DNA from: Sphingobium arseniciresistens
GTDB lineage: Bacteria > Pseudomonadota > Alphaproteobacteria > Sphingomonadales > Sphingomonadaceae
DNA: 64,000 nucleotides
Direction: 5' to 3'
Assembly: GCA_029167225.1 (NCBI GenBank)
Contig: JARFNK010000004.1
Location: 248,001-312,000, forward strand
Shown: piece by piece, positions 45,212-54,123 of the stretch
Layout: each line of letters begins with the position of its first letter
Numbering within the stretch: the stretch's first letter is position 1
The notes under the pieces: model-generated
The model's input: only the letters and a program-made list of their open reading frames with translations
What the model was told of the DNA's origin: nothing
Databases searched by the model: none
Program-made: the position numbers and the translations under genes

Positions 45212-46084
45212 GTGGCCGAATATAAAGACGGATATTGGTGGTCCCCGGACGGTTTGCGCCTGCATTATCGGGATTATGCCGGTGGCGAGGATGGTCGTCC
45301 GCCACTGCTCTGCCTGCCTGGTCTGACACGCAATGCGCGCGACTTCGAACCGCTGGCATCTCGGCTCGCCGGGCACTGGCGCCTGATCTGCCCCGAAATG
45401 CGCGGGCGATCGGAGAGCGCCTATGCGAAGGATCCGATGACCTATGTGCCATTGTCCTACCTCCACGATCTGGAACGACTGTTCGCGGACCTGATGCTGA
45501 CGCGCTTTGTGGCCATCGGCACGTCGCTCGGCGGTATTATCACGATGCTGATGGCCGCGACCGGGTCGGATCGGCTCGCGGGAGCCGTGCTGAACGACAT
45601 CGGCCCTCATATCGAGGAAGCGGGGCTGGAGCGCATTCGCGGCTATGTGGGATCGGGGAGCACACACACCACATGGGTTCATGCGGCGCGTGCGCTCGCA
45701 GAAAATAATGCCGATGTGTATCCAGATTATGAACTTGAGGATTGGCTAGCGATGGCCAAACGCCTCTATCGCCTGAATAGCAGCGGCCGTGTGGTCCTCG
45801 ACTATGACATGCGAATCGCGGAGCCGCTCAAGATCCCCGGTGGCGAGGCCGGCGTCGACCTGTGGCCCACAATTGCGCCCTTTGCGGGCAAGCCCACGCT
45901 CATCCTGCGCGGTGAACTGTCCGACCTGCTGAGCGATCAGACGGCCCGGCAGATGGTCGAGCGGATAGGCCCGAGCGCAGAGTGCGTGACGGTGCCGTGT
46001 GTCGGTCATACGCCAACGCTGGTGGAACCCGAAGCACTGGCCGCGATCGAGCGGCTGCTTGATCGCGTGCTGCAGGCCAACTGA
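45212..46084 (+). CDS. alpha/beta hydrolase
   Basis: A 290-residue alpha/beta-hydrolase fold enzyme with no signal peptide: PPLLCLPGLTRNARDFEPLA (oxyanion hole), nucleophile in GTSLGGIITM, acid in LRGELSDLLSD, and His in CVGHTPTLVEPEA. The start is GTG45212, chosen for AAGGGA six bases upstream; ATG45173 and GTG45194 are in-frame alternatives, and ATG45173 would overlap the selO start. The substrate is unknown. A glycosyltransferase gene follows after 25 bases. Confidence 0.82.
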   Translation: MAEYKDGYWWSPDGLRLHYRDYAGGEDGRPPLLCLPGLTRNARDFEPLASRLAGHWRLICPEMRGRSESAYAKDPMTYVPLSYLHDLERLFADLMLTRFVAIGTSLGGIITMLMAATGSDRLAGAVLNDIGPHIEEAGLERIRGYVGSGSTHTTWVHAARALAENNADVYPDYELEDWLAMAKRLYRLNSSGRVVLDYDMRIAEPLKIPGGEAGVDLWPTIAPFAGKPTLILRGELSDLLSDQTARQMVERIGPSAECVTVPCVGHTPTLVEPEALAAIERLLDRVLQAN

Positions 46085-46109
46085 ACATGGTCTTGATGCA
46101 GGGGCGCTG

Positions 46110-47255
46110 ATGCCAGACGATCAACGCCCGCCCCGCATCCTGCACCTCCACAGCAGCTTCAACCTGGGCGGCAAGGAAGCTCGCGCCGTCCGGTTGATGA
46201 ACCTGTGGGGAGATCGGCTGCGGCACAGCATCCTGAACGGGGTGCCGGCGCAATCATCGGCACGCGCGGCGATAGATCCTGCGATCGATGTGGATTTTCC
46301 GTTGGAGCCGGCGCTCGCGGGGCGGGTGGGCGTTCGCCGGCTGCACGCGCTCGCCCGGTTCATGGCTACTTATGATCTGGTACTCAGCTATAATTGGGGT
46401 GCGATGGATGGCGTCATGGCGCATCGGCTGTTTTCGCCGGTGATGCGGTTGCCGCCGATCATCCATCATGAGGATGGCTTCAATGAGGACGAGGCAAGCG
46501 GGCTGAAGCCTAGCCGCAATCGCTATCGCCGGCTGGCGCTGGGGACATGCCGCGCCTTGGTCGTTCCATCGCATGTGCTTGACGGGGTCGCCCGGAATTT
46601 CTGGAAACAGCCGGAAGATCGCCTGCACCTCATTCCCAATGGCATTCCGATCGATGACTATGCGCAGCCGCCCAAACCGCATGCCATTCCTGGGCTGGAG
46701 CGATCTCCGGGCAAGCTGTTGGTCGGCACGCTCGCGGGCCTCCGCCCCGTCAAGAACATCCGGCGGCTGGTGCGCGCGGTCGCACCGCTCAAGGATCGGC
46801 TGCAGCTGGTGATCGTGGGGGAAGGGGCTGACCGCGATGCGATTGTCGCCGAGGCTCGCCAGCTTGGACTTGATGACCTGCATATGCCGGGCTTCATGGC
46901 GCAGCCCGGCCGCTTCATCGGCCTGTTCGATATCTTTGCCTTGTCCTCGGACAGCGAGCAGTTCCCGATTTCCCTGGTTGAAGCGATGGCGGCGGGGTTG
47001 CCGGTAGTTTCGACGGATGTTGGCGACGTCATGATGATGGTCACGCCCGAGAATCGGGACATGGTCGTTGCTACGACCGATGAAAGCGCCTTTTCGGCCG
47101 CACTTCACAGGCTTGCCGAAGACCCTGCGCTACGCAAACGGCTGGGCACGGCGAACCGGGCAAAGGCCATCACCACCTATGGCGAGCCGGCGATGGTCGA
47201 CGCCTATGCACGGCTCTATGGGGAAGCGCTGGCCAGACCGGCGCTTTTGCGTTAG
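46110..47255 (+). CDS. family 4 glycosyltransferase
   Basis: A 381-residue GT-B enzyme. The N-terminal domain begins RILHLHSSFNLGGKEARAVRLM, and the C-terminal donor domain has GTLAGLRPVKNIRRLVRA and the retaining GT4 signature SDSEQFPISLVEAMAAGLPVV with the Glu pair that binds the sugar nucleotide. Met46110 has AGGGG five bases upstream. It probably acts in surface glycan assembly, but donor and acceptor are unknown. It may be co-transcribed with the hydrolase gene before it. Confidence 0.85.
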   Translation: MPDDQRPPRILHLHSSFNLGGKEARAVRLMNLWGDRLRHSILNGVPAQSSARAAIDPAIDVDFPLEPALAGRVGVRRLHALARFMATYDLVLSYNWGAMDGVMAHRLFSPVMRLPPIIHHEDGFNEDEASGLKPSRNRYRRLALGTCRALVVPSHVLDGVARNFWKQPEDRLHLIPNGIPIDDYAQPPKPHAIPGLERSPGKLLVGTLAGLRPVKNIRRLVRAVAPLKDRLQLVIVGEGADRDAIVAEARQLGLDDLHMPGFMAQPGRFIGLFDIFALSSDSEQFPISLVEAMAAGLPVVSTDVGDVMMMVTPENRDMVVATTDESAFSAALHRLAEDPALRKRLGTANRAKAITTYGEPAMVDAYARLYGEALARPALLR

Positions 47256-47352
47256 ACGCGCGCCAGTTTTTCCGTCGCCTGGACAAAAATCTGCTATACG
47301 CAGCTTTTGGTCCTCTGGGGGCGGAGGGCGCAGTTGCGTTGGGGAGACCAGT

Positions 47353-48756
47353 TTGTTCAAGGGTTTGAAGCCGATCATCTATGGCGGCCGCGAAGTTTGG
47401 CCACTTGTAGAAGGCGGCAAGGGTGTCGCGGTGTCCGATCATATGAGCTCGGGCGCATGGGCGGCTGCGGGCGGTATCGGTACGGTTTCTGCGGTGAACG
47501 CCGACAGCTATGATCTGGCCGGCAATCCGATTCCCCAGATCTATCATGGCCGCACCCGGCGCGACCGCCACGAGGAACTGATCGCCTATGCCATTGAAGG
47601 CGCAGTCGAGCAGGTGAAGCGCGCGTTCGAGATTGCCGGGGGTAAGGGCGCGATCAACATCAATGTCCTGTGGGAAATGGGCGGCGCGCAGCGCGTGCTG
47701 CACGGCGTGCTGGAGCGTACGCGCGGCATGGTGGCAGGTGTTACCTGCGGCGCGGGCATGCCCTACAAGCTCAGCGAAATCGCGGCGTCCTACAATGTCT
47801 CCTACCTGCCGATCGTCAGCTCGGGCCGTGCTTTCCGCGCCTTGTGGAAGCGCGCCTATTCGAAGGCGGCGGAATGGCTGGCGGCGGTCGTCTATGAAGA
47901 TCCCTGGCTTGCCGGCGGTCACAATGGCCTGTCCAACGCCGAAGACCCGTTGAAGCCGGAGGATCCCTATCCCCGCGTCAAGGCGCTGCGCGATACCATG
48001 CGCGAGGGCGGCATTTCCGATGATGTGCCTATAGTGATGGCTGGCGGCGTCTGGTATCTGCGCGACTGGAACGACTGGATCGACAATCCGGAACTGGGCG
48101 CCATCGCATTCCAGTTCGGCACGCGGCCGCTGCTGACGCAGGAAAGCCCCATCCCGCAAGATTGGAAGGATCACCTGACCCGGCTTGAGGAGGGCGACAT
48201 CCTTCTCCACCGCTTCTCGCCCACCGGCTTCTACAGTTCGGCGGTTCGCAATCCGTTCCTGCGCAATCTGGAGCATCGCTCGGAGCGTCAGATCGCCTTC
48301 AGCCTCGAGCAGGCGGGCGACCATACCCACCAACTCGACGTGGGAGTGAAGGGCAAGAATTTCTGGGTCACGCGCAACGACCTGCTGCGGGCGCGGGCAT
48401 GGGTAGGCGAGGGCTACACCTCCGCGCTCAAGACGCCGGACAATACGCTGGTGTTCGTGGGCGAAACGGAAAAGGCCGAAATCCGCAAGGATCAGGCCGA
48501 TTGCATGGGCTGCCTGTCGCAGTGCTCCTTCTCGGCCTGGATGGACAGCGAGACCAACTCGACCGGCCGCCTTGCCGATCCACGCAGCTTCTGCATCCAG
48601 AAGACCCTGCAGGACATCGCCCATGGCGGGCCCATCGACCAGAACCTGATGTTTGCCGGCCATGGCGCCTACAAGTTCAAGCAGGATCCCTTCTATTCCA
48701 ACGGCTTCGTTCCCACGGTGAAGCAGTTGGTGGATCGTATTCTGACGGGCGACTGA
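47353..48756 (+). CDS. nitronate monooxygenase-like flavoprotein with a C-terminal Cys cluster
   Basis: A 467-residue FMN TIM-barrel enzyme of the NMO/2-nitropropane dioxygenase type: SDHMSSGAWAAAGGIGTVSA near the start, then VAGVTCGAGMP, SGRAFRALW and PIVMAGGVWYLRDW. The C-terminal part carries C384, C387, C391 and C414 (CMGCLSQC, then SFCIQK), a CX2CX3CX22C pattern that could hold an Fe-S cluster. The start is TTG47353, fixed by GGGGAG at 47341-47346. It overlaps the next gene by one base (TGATG). The natural substrate is unknown. Confidence 0.85.
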   Translation: MFKGLKPIIYGGREVWPLVEGGKGVAVSDHMSSGAWAAAGGIGTVSAVNADSYDLAGNPIPQIYHGRTRRDRHEELIAYAIEGAVEQVKRAFEIAGGKGAININVLWEMGGAQRVLHGVLERTRGMVAGVTCGAGMPYKLSEIAASYNVSYLPIVSSGRAFRALWKRAYSKAAEWLAAVVYEDPWLAGGHNGLSNAEDPLKPEDPYPRVKALRDTMREGGISDDVPIVMAGGVWYLRDWNDWIDNPELGAIAFQFGTRPLLTQESPIPQDWKDHLTRLEEGDILLHRFSPTGFYSSAVRNPFLRNLEHRSERQIAFSLEQAGDHTHQLDVGVKGKNFWVTRNDLLRARAWVGEGYTSALKTPDNTLVFVGETEKAEIRKDQADCMGCLSQCSFSAWMDSETNSTGRLADPRSFCIQKTLQDIAHGGPIDQNLMFAGHGAYKFKQDPFYSNGFVPTVKQLVDRILTGD

Positions 48757-48965
48757 TGGCAGATGTTCCAGGGCTCGCGGTGCTGCATTACGGCACGCCG
48801 CATTACGACGTCGTACGGCCAGGGCATTTCGTGCTCTGCGCCGTCAGCGGCGACCAGATTCCGCTGGATGAACTGATCTATTGGAGCGAGGAGTTCCAGG
48901 AGGCCTATCGCGGCGCGGTGGAAGCCACGCAGGCCTTCCTGAAGCATCGCGGTATTTCAGGCTGA
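48756..48965 (+). CDS. DUF2093 protein
   Basis: A 69-residue acidic protein (MADVPGLAVLHYGTPHYDVV, then VLCAVSGDQIPLDELIYWSEE), matching the alphaproteobacterial DUF2093 family, which has no known function. The ATG shares its A with the stop of the nitronate monooxygenase-like gene (TGATG), so translation is coupled and a functional link is possible. The last nine bases overlap the convergent glycosyltransferase gene. Confidence 0.88.
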   Translation: MADVPGLAVLHYGTPHYDVVRPGHFVLCAVSGDQIPLDELIYWSEEFQEAYRGAVEATQAFLKHRGISG

Positions 48966-49796
48966 GCGCATCCGTGCCAGCGCCTTCCTGTCGAACCAGC
49001 CCGTGATGCCGCTGCGAGGCGTGAAGCGTGGGAGCCAGTCCGCATAGAGCGCCGCCATTCGCGGCGGAAGGCCTGAAGGGCCTTCACGGCCCATGATGTC
49101 CGATATGATCCGGTTCTGATAATGCCGGACGGAATAGTTCATCATCCGCCGATATTGCACGCGCCACGTCACGGGGTGAAACAGGGCCACGGGCTCGCAC
49201 AGAAACCCGGCCTGTTCGCAAGGAACTACGCGATCCCTGTCCCAATGGGCATCGGTCGAAAGTCCGGTCATCGCCCAGGCACACACGAGACCATCGTCAC
49301 CGATCAGATCCTCGGGCAGGGATAGCCCGCGTGCGCGAATGTCCCGGACAAATGCGCCAGACAGGGCGTAAAGGTCTCCAAAGAGCCCGCCTTCAGCGAT
49401 CATCATCGCCCGGTAGCTTTGATGGTGCCGGCCGTTAAGCGGCATGCCGGCGGCGGCATTGGCATGCGGACGTGAGGAGAGGGTATCGATCAGCGCATCC
49501 AGCGCACCGGGCGCGATCTCGGCGTCGCCGTCCATGAAGATATAGGCATCATGCATGCCACCAATCTCGTGAACGAAGCGGTTCCAGGTGCGGGATTTTC
49601 CGCCGGGGTAAAGTTCGTGGACCTGTGTATTGGCGCTGCCGTCAAATATGGCAGACGCGATGGCGGCAGTATGATCGGTTGAGCCATTGACCAGCAGGTG
49701 AAAGTGCAGATCGGCGCGATCGAGCGGCAGGCTGTTCAGGCATCGGGCGATTCGGCGCTGCTCATTATGGGCGAAGATGGCGACCGCGATCGTCAT
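48957..49796 (-). CDS. family 2 glycosyltransferase
   Basis: A 279-residue GT-A enzyme: VAIFAHNEQRRIARCLNSL at the N-terminus, the DxD site FMDGDAEIAPGAL, and EDLIGDDGLVCAW near residue 180. No membrane segment is seen, so it is soluble or peripheral. The frame is open to 49847, but Met49796 directly precedes the family start. The sugar and acceptor are unknown; with the GT4 gene it suggests a second glycan locus here. Confidence 0.83.
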   Translation of the reverse strand: MTIAVAIFAHNEQRRIARCLNSLPLDRADLHFHLLVNGSTDHTAAIASAIFDGSANTQVHELYPGGKSRTWNRFVHEIGGMHDAYIFMDGDAEIAPGALDALIDTLSSRPHANAAAGMPLNGRHHQSYRAMMIAEGGLFGDLYALSGAFVRDIRARGLSLPEDLIGDDGLVCAWAMTGLSTDAHWDRDRVVPCEQAGFLCEPVALFHPVTWRVQYRRMMNYSVRHYQNRIISDIMGREGPSGLPPRMAALYADWLPRFTPRSGITGWFDRKALARMRSA

Positions 49797-50103
49797 GATG
49801 CGCGCGCGTCTTGATATGCCAGCCCGGTTGCGGGCAGAGCAGGCCATGAAAGAATATGTGTCATCGACCGGTCCATGCCATCACGTCACAGCGACATCGC
49901 ACAAGGGCAGTCAGCCTGTGGCCGGCACAATGCGATTCATGGCATCATCCTATAGCGTCAACGTAAAGGCTTCGATAAAGGCGGTGGCTTGGGGCAGAAA
50001 AGCCGCAATTCCTCTCAATATGCAACGGTTGAACAGCATACCGCCTGCTTGCTATCAGCAATGGCATGCCCCGTGCAGCACGACTCAAAAAGAGCAAAAG
50101 CCG

Positions 50104-50583
50104 ATGACGACGATGTTTCGATATCCGCTTGCCGCGCTGGCCCTGGCGTTACCCCTGATGATGACAGGTGCGCGGGTGTCAGCGGAAGGGCGACCAGTCC
50201 CCTATTGGGCTTCGATCGCGGCCGACGAGGCGCGCATGCGGGTCGGTCCCAATCTCGATTATCCGTCGAATTGGGTCTATCGCCGCCGCGACCTGCCCGT
50301 GAAGATCGTTCAGGTGCATGGCAACTGGCGCAAGATCGAGGATTCGACAGGCACTCAAGGGTGGATGCATGTCCGCCTGCTGAGCGACCGGACCACGGCC
50401 ATCGTCGTCGATGGTACCGCGATGATGCGCAAATCCGCAGATGATCGCGCGCCTGTTGCCTTTCGGGCGGAGGCGGGCGTCGTCGGCCGGATCAATGGCT
50501 GTTCCGCCGGCTGGTGTAGCTTTGATGTCGGCGGCCGACGGGGGCAGGTTCGTGCGCAAAGCCTCTGGGGCGCTGTACGCTGA
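50104..50583 (+). CDS. exported SH3-domain protein
   Basis: 159 residues: a signal peptide (MTTMFRYPLAALALALPLMM, cleaved near VSA), then two SH3_3-like repeats. The first has ADEARMRVGPNLDYPSNWVY and GNWRKIEDSTGTQGWMHVRL; the second ends SAGWCSFDVGGRRGQVRAQ with two Cys that may pair. Such bacterial SH3 proteins are thought to bind the cell wall. ATG50104 follows a weak AAAGAG; the frame is open far upstream without signal-peptide character, and ATG50113 is an alternative. Confidence 0.82.
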   Translation: MTTMFRYPLAALALALPLMMTGARVSAEGRPVPYWASIAADEARMRVGPNLDYPSNWVYRRRDLPVKIVQVHGNWRKIEDSTGTQGWMHVRLLSDRTTAIVVDGTAMMRKSADDRAPVAFRAEAGVVGRINGCSAGWCSFDVGGRRGQVRAQSLWGAVR

Positions 50584-50597
50584 CGGGAGCGACGGGA

Positions 50598-50640
50598 GCG
50601 GTGGACGACGAGATTGAACCGTCCACCGCCCTCACTCTTT
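50598..50640 (+). terminator. hairpin, probable weak terminator of the SH3 gene
   Basis: A perfect 10-bp stem, GCGGTGGACG (50598-50607) with CGTCCACCGC (50620-50629), loop of 12, is followed by CCTCACTCTTT. The T tract is short, so termination would be partial. Two direct copies of GACGGGAGC (50582-50599) precede it. Confidence 0.45.
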
Positions 50641-50642
50641 AG

Positions 50643-50670
50643 TGTTCTGTGTTCTGTGTTCTGTGTTCTG
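50643..50670. repeat. heptanucleotide tandem repeat, four copies of TGTTCTG
   Basis: Four perfect head-to-tail copies of TGTTCTG lie between the convergent ends of the SH3 gene and eda. A seven-base unit is prone to slippage. It is outside coding sequence, so changes would not alter a reading frame. Confidence 0.9.
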
Positions 50671-50706
50671 CAACGCGCTGGTGGTTCCAGCCGACTTCGG
50701 AATGTT

Positions 50707-51324
50707 TCAGGCGATCAGTGCGGATGCGGCCCGGGCGAGTTCTTCGATACGCGCGGCATTGACCGGCCCCTTTGGCACCAGCCAGCTCCCACCCACGCAC
50801 TTGACAGCAGGTTCTGCAAGCCAGTTTCCGGCCGTTTCAAACCTGATGCCGCCGGTCGGGCAGAAGCGGGCCTGATGGAACGGCGCCGCGAGGGCCTTGA
50901 GCGCTGCAATGCCGCCAGAGGTCTCCGCCGGAAAGAATTTGAAGCGGGAAAGCCCCAGGTCCATGCCGCGCATGATGTCTCCCGCGGTGGCCGTACCCGG
51001 CAGGAAGGCGGTGCCGCTGGCAATCGCTGCCTTGCCCAGAGGTTCGGTGAGGCCGGGGCTGACGATGAACTGCGCGCCCGCCTTCAACGCCTCATCAAGC
51101 TGAGCGGGGTTGAGCACCGTGCCCGCACCCACCACGGCGCCGGGGACCTGTGCCATTTCACGCATCGCTTCCAGGGCAGCAGGCGTGCGGAGCGTCACTT
51201 CCAGCGCACGCAATCCGCCGGCGACGAGCGCCGCGGCAATCGGAGCCGCATCTGCTACATTGTCGATCACGAGCACCGGGATGACCGGCGCCAGTTCCAT
51301 CACTTCATCGACGCTCAAGCTCAT
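50707..51324 (-). CDS. eda: 2-dehydro-3-deoxy-phosphogluconate aldolase
   Basis: Last step of the Entner-Doudoroff route: KDPG to pyruvate and glyceraldehyde 3-phosphate. The 205-residue TIM barrel has EVTLRTPAALEAM with the catalytic Glu, VGAGTVLNPAQ, the Schiff-base Lys in LSRFKFFPAE, and CPTGGI at the phosphate site. It overlaps glk by four bases. It is the fourth and last gene of zwf-edd-glk-eda. Confidence 0.95.
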   Translation of the reverse strand: MSLSVDEVMELAPVIPVLVIDNVADAAPIAAALVAGGLRALEVTLRTPAALEAMREMAQVPGAVVGAGTVLNPAQLDEALKAGAQFIVSPGLTEPLGKAAIASGTAFLPGTATAGDIMRGMDLGLSRFKFFPAETSGGIAALKALAAPFHQARFCPTGGIRFETAGNWLAEPAVKCVGGSWLVPKGPVNAARIEELARAASALIA

Positions 51325-52292
51325 TTTCCATTCTCCCGATAGGCTGCGGCAGCGCCGAAAAGCCCAATTTCATCATGCTTTGCCAGGTGAATCGGAATCG
51401 AGCGCATCAATGCCTCGAAACGTCCCTTGGCAACGAACCGTTGGTGAAAGCCGCTATGGGGCAGCATATGCTGCATGCGCTGGGTCAACCCGCCCGCAAG
51501 CACGACATGATGCGGCCCCTGTGCCAAAGCGAGATCGCCGGCAACGGCGCCATAGCAGAGGCAGAAGCGCTCCAGCGCCATGACCGCAAAGGCATCGGTC
51601 TCTTCGAGCGCTGCCTGCCACAACTCCGCATCCTCCATCAGGGTGACGCGCTCATGGCCGATCGTCGCCATCGCCTTGTAGAGATTGTTGAGGCCGGGGC
51701 CAGACACGATGCGTTCCGTCGATACACGCAGGAACTTGTCACGCAGATAATCCACGATCCGTCCCTCGATCGCATCCAGCGGCGCGAAATCGAGATGTCC
51801 GCCCTCCGTCGCGATCACATGGGGCACGCCGTTGGTGAAACTTATCATCGCGACGCCCAGTCCCGTGCCAGGGCCAAGGATCGTCACGGTGCCATTTTGA
51901 GGCAGCAGCCTGTCGGGACCGAAGAGCAGATCCATATTGTCTGCCGGAAGGCGCGAAACGGCGTGCGCCACCGCTTCGAAATCATTGACGAGGCTGAGGC
52001 GTTCCAGCCCCAGATCATCGTCCAGAGTGTCCGGGTGGATGACCCAGCTGCTGTTGGTCAGCTTGATGACTTCGCGCCCGATGGCGGTCGCAAAGGCGAT
52101 GGATGCCTTTTTCGGCAGAGGCTCGCCCTCGTCCCGCGCAAAGGCGTTCCAGCAGGACTGGAGGCTCGCATATTCCGCCACCTTGTACTTGCGCACGGTG
52201 CCAAGGGTAGGATTGCCGTTATCGTCGATGGACGCGCGGGCGAAGCGGGCGTTGGTCCCGCCGATGTCGGCTGCAACAATTTCGATCGTCAT
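51321..52292 (-). CDS. glk: glucokinase
   Basis: ATP-dependent phosphorylation of glucose to glucose 6-phosphate, which supplies Zwf in the same operon. The 323-residue protein is of the proteobacterial Glk type: ADIGGTNARFARA (phosphate loop), LVNDFEAVAHAV with the catalytic Asp, GPGTGLGVAMI and the His-containing EGGHLDFAP. Start Met52292 is one base after the edd stop (TGACATG). Its stop overlaps the eda start. Confidence 0.94.
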   Translation of the reverse strand: MTIEIVAADIGGTNARFARASIDDNGNPTLGTVRKYKVAEYASLQSCWNAFARDEGEPLPKKASIAFATAIGREVIKLTNSSWVIHPDTLDDDLGLERLSLVNDFEAVAHAVSRLPADNMDLLFGPDRLLPQNGTVTILGPGTGLGVAMISFTNGVPHVIATEGGHLDFAPLDAIEGRIVDYLRDKFLRVSTERIVSGPGLNNLYKAMATIGHERVTLMEDAELWQAALEETDAFAVMALERFCLCYGAVAGDLALAQGPHHVVLAGGLTQRMQHMLPHSGFHQRFVAKGRFEALMRSIPIHLAKHDEIGLFGAAAAYRENGK

Positions 52293-52293
52293 G

Positions 52294-54123
52294 TCAGATT
52301 TCCGCTTCCATCGCAGCCAGCATTGCCGATGCGCCGGCTTCGGCGAGATCGCTGTGGTTGCGGAACATGGCGAACAGCTCGCGGCCGGTGTCATAAGGCG
52401 GCGGCGGTGGCGGCGGCATATCGCGCGCAGCCCATTCCGCGGCGTCCACCAGGGCTTCGATCTGCCCGGTCACGGCACAGAGCCTGACCATGTCGCCGTC
52501 CCGCAGCTTGCCGATCGGACCACCGCCCAGCGCTTCGGGAGACAGGTGGATGGCCGCCGGAACCTTGCCGCTGGCTCCGGACATGCGGCCATCGGTCAGC
52601 AGCGCGACCTTGAAGCCGCGATCCTGTAGCACACCGAGCGACGGGGTGAGCTTGTGCAACTCCGGCATGCCATTGGCGCGCGGTCCCTGGAAGCGGACGA
52701 CCACGATCACGTCCTGCTCCAGTTCACCCGCCTTGAAGGCACGGATGACATCGTCCTGGTCATGGAACACCCGCGCCGGCGCCTCGATCGTCCAGCGGGA
52801 TGGATCGACGGCACTGACCTTGATGATGCAGCGGCCCAGATTGCCCGAAAGCAGCTTCATGCCACCATCCGCGCTGAACGGATTGGAGGCTGGCCGCAAC
52901 ATGGTCTCATCGCGAGAGGCGGCGGGGACGTCTTCCCACATCACGGCTTCGTCCTGCAGCACGGGCTCGCGCCCATAGTCGGTGAGATCCTGCCGAGCGA
53001 CGGTCATGACGTCCCGGTGGAGAAGGCCAGCGTCCAGCAGTTCCCGAATGATCCACGCCATGCCGCCGGCGGCATGGAAGTGGTTCACGTCGCCCGATCC
53101 GTTAGGATAGACGCGGGCGAGCAGCGGCACGACGTCCGACAGTTCGGCAAAGTCCGTCCAATCGATGCTGATGCCCGCTGCCCGCGCGATCGCGGGAATA
53201 TGGATCGCATGGTTGGTGGAGCCGCCGGTGGCGAGCAGGCCGATCACTGCGTTCACGACCGCCTTCTCGTCGATGCAATGGCCAAGCGGGCGGTAATCGT
53301 CGCCATCCCAACCGATCGACGCCATGCGGTGTACGGCGGCGCGGGTAAGCTCTCCGCGCAGCTTCGTGCCCGGATTGACGAAGGCGGCACCCGGCATGTG
53401 CAGGCCCATCACTTCCATCATCATCTGGTTGCTGTTCGCCGTGCCATAGAAGGTGCAGGTGCCCGCGCCGTGATAGCTGGCGCTCTCGGCTTCCAGCAAT
53501 TCGGCGGTGCCGACCTTGCCCTCTGCATAGAGCTGGCGGACGCGGACCTTTTCCTTGTTGGCAAGGCCGGAAGGCATCGGGCCGGCGGGGATCAGGATCG
53601 TGGGCAGATGGCCGTAGCGCAGCGCGCCGATCAGCAGGCCCGGCACGATCTTGTCGCAGATACCGAGCAGCAGCGTGCCCTCGAACATCGCGTGGCTGAG
53701 GGCAATCGCGGTGGAAAGGGCGATGGTGTCGCGGCTGAACAGCGACAAGTCCATGCCCGCCTGTCCCTGCGTCACGCCATCGCACATGGCGGGAACGCCG
53801 CCCGCGACCTGAGCCGTAATGCCCGCCTCGCGCGCCGCGATCTTGATCGCCTCGGGATAGCGCCCATAGGGCTGATGGGCCGAAAGCATGTCGTTATAGG
53901 CGGTCACGATGCCGATGTTCATAGCGTCGCCAGCCCTGATCGCCGGCTTGTCATCACCCGACGCGGCAAAGCCATGGGCGAGGTTGCCGCAGGACAGGCG
54001 CTGGCGGTTTGTGCCGGCGTCACGCCCGCGTTCGATCAGGTCCAGATATTTGCGGCGCCGATCGGCGCTGCGCTTGACGATGCGCTCGGTGACGGCGGCA
54101 ATCGTTGAATGAAGGTCAGTCAT
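52294..54123 (-). CDS. edd: phosphogluconate dehydratase
   Basis: Dehydrates 6-phosphogluconate to KDPG with a [4Fe-4S] cluster (IlvD/Edd family). The 609-residue protein has the Cys ligands in [27 protein letters not shown] and [15 protein letters not shown], and the family motif [14 protein letters not shown] Pro run (PPPPPPY) stands near the C-terminus. Start Met54123 overlaps the zwf 3' end by eight bases. The frame upstream is a shadow of zwf. Confidence 0.95.
   Translation of the reverse strand: MTDLHSTIAAVTERIVKRSADRRRKYLDLIERGRDAGTNRQRLSCGNLAHGFAASGDDKPAIRAGDAMNIGIVTAYNDMLSAHQPYGRYPEAIKIAAREAGITAQVAGGVPAMCDGVTQGQAGMDLSLFSRDTIALSTAIALSHAMFEGTLLLGICDKIVPGLLIGALRYGHLPTILIPAGPMPSGLANKEKVRVRQLYAEGKVGTAELLEAESASYHGAGTCTFYGTANSNQMMMEVMGLHMPGAAFVNPGTKLRGELTRAAVHRMASIGWDGDDYRPLGHCIDEKAVVNAVIGLLATGGSTNHAIHIPAIARAAGISIDWTDFAELSDVVPLLARVYPNGSGDVNHFHAAGGMAWIIRELLDAGLLHRDVMTVARQDLTDYGREPVLQDEAVMWEDVPAASRDETMLRPASNPFSADGGMKLLSGNLGRCIIKVSAVDPSRWTIEAPARVFHDQDDVIRAFKAGELEQDVIVVVRFQGPRANGMPELHKLTPSLGVLQDRGFKVALLTDGRMSGASGKVPAAIHLSPEALGGGPIGKLRDGDMVRLCAVTGQIEALVDAAEWAARDMPPPPPPPYDTGRELFAMFRNHSDLAEAGASAMLAAMEAEI

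Noticed and set aside
50643-50670. Possible CRISPR or phage attachment site at the TGTTCTG repeats
   Set aside because: Units are seven bases, contiguous, without spacers, and no cas or integrase gene is present.
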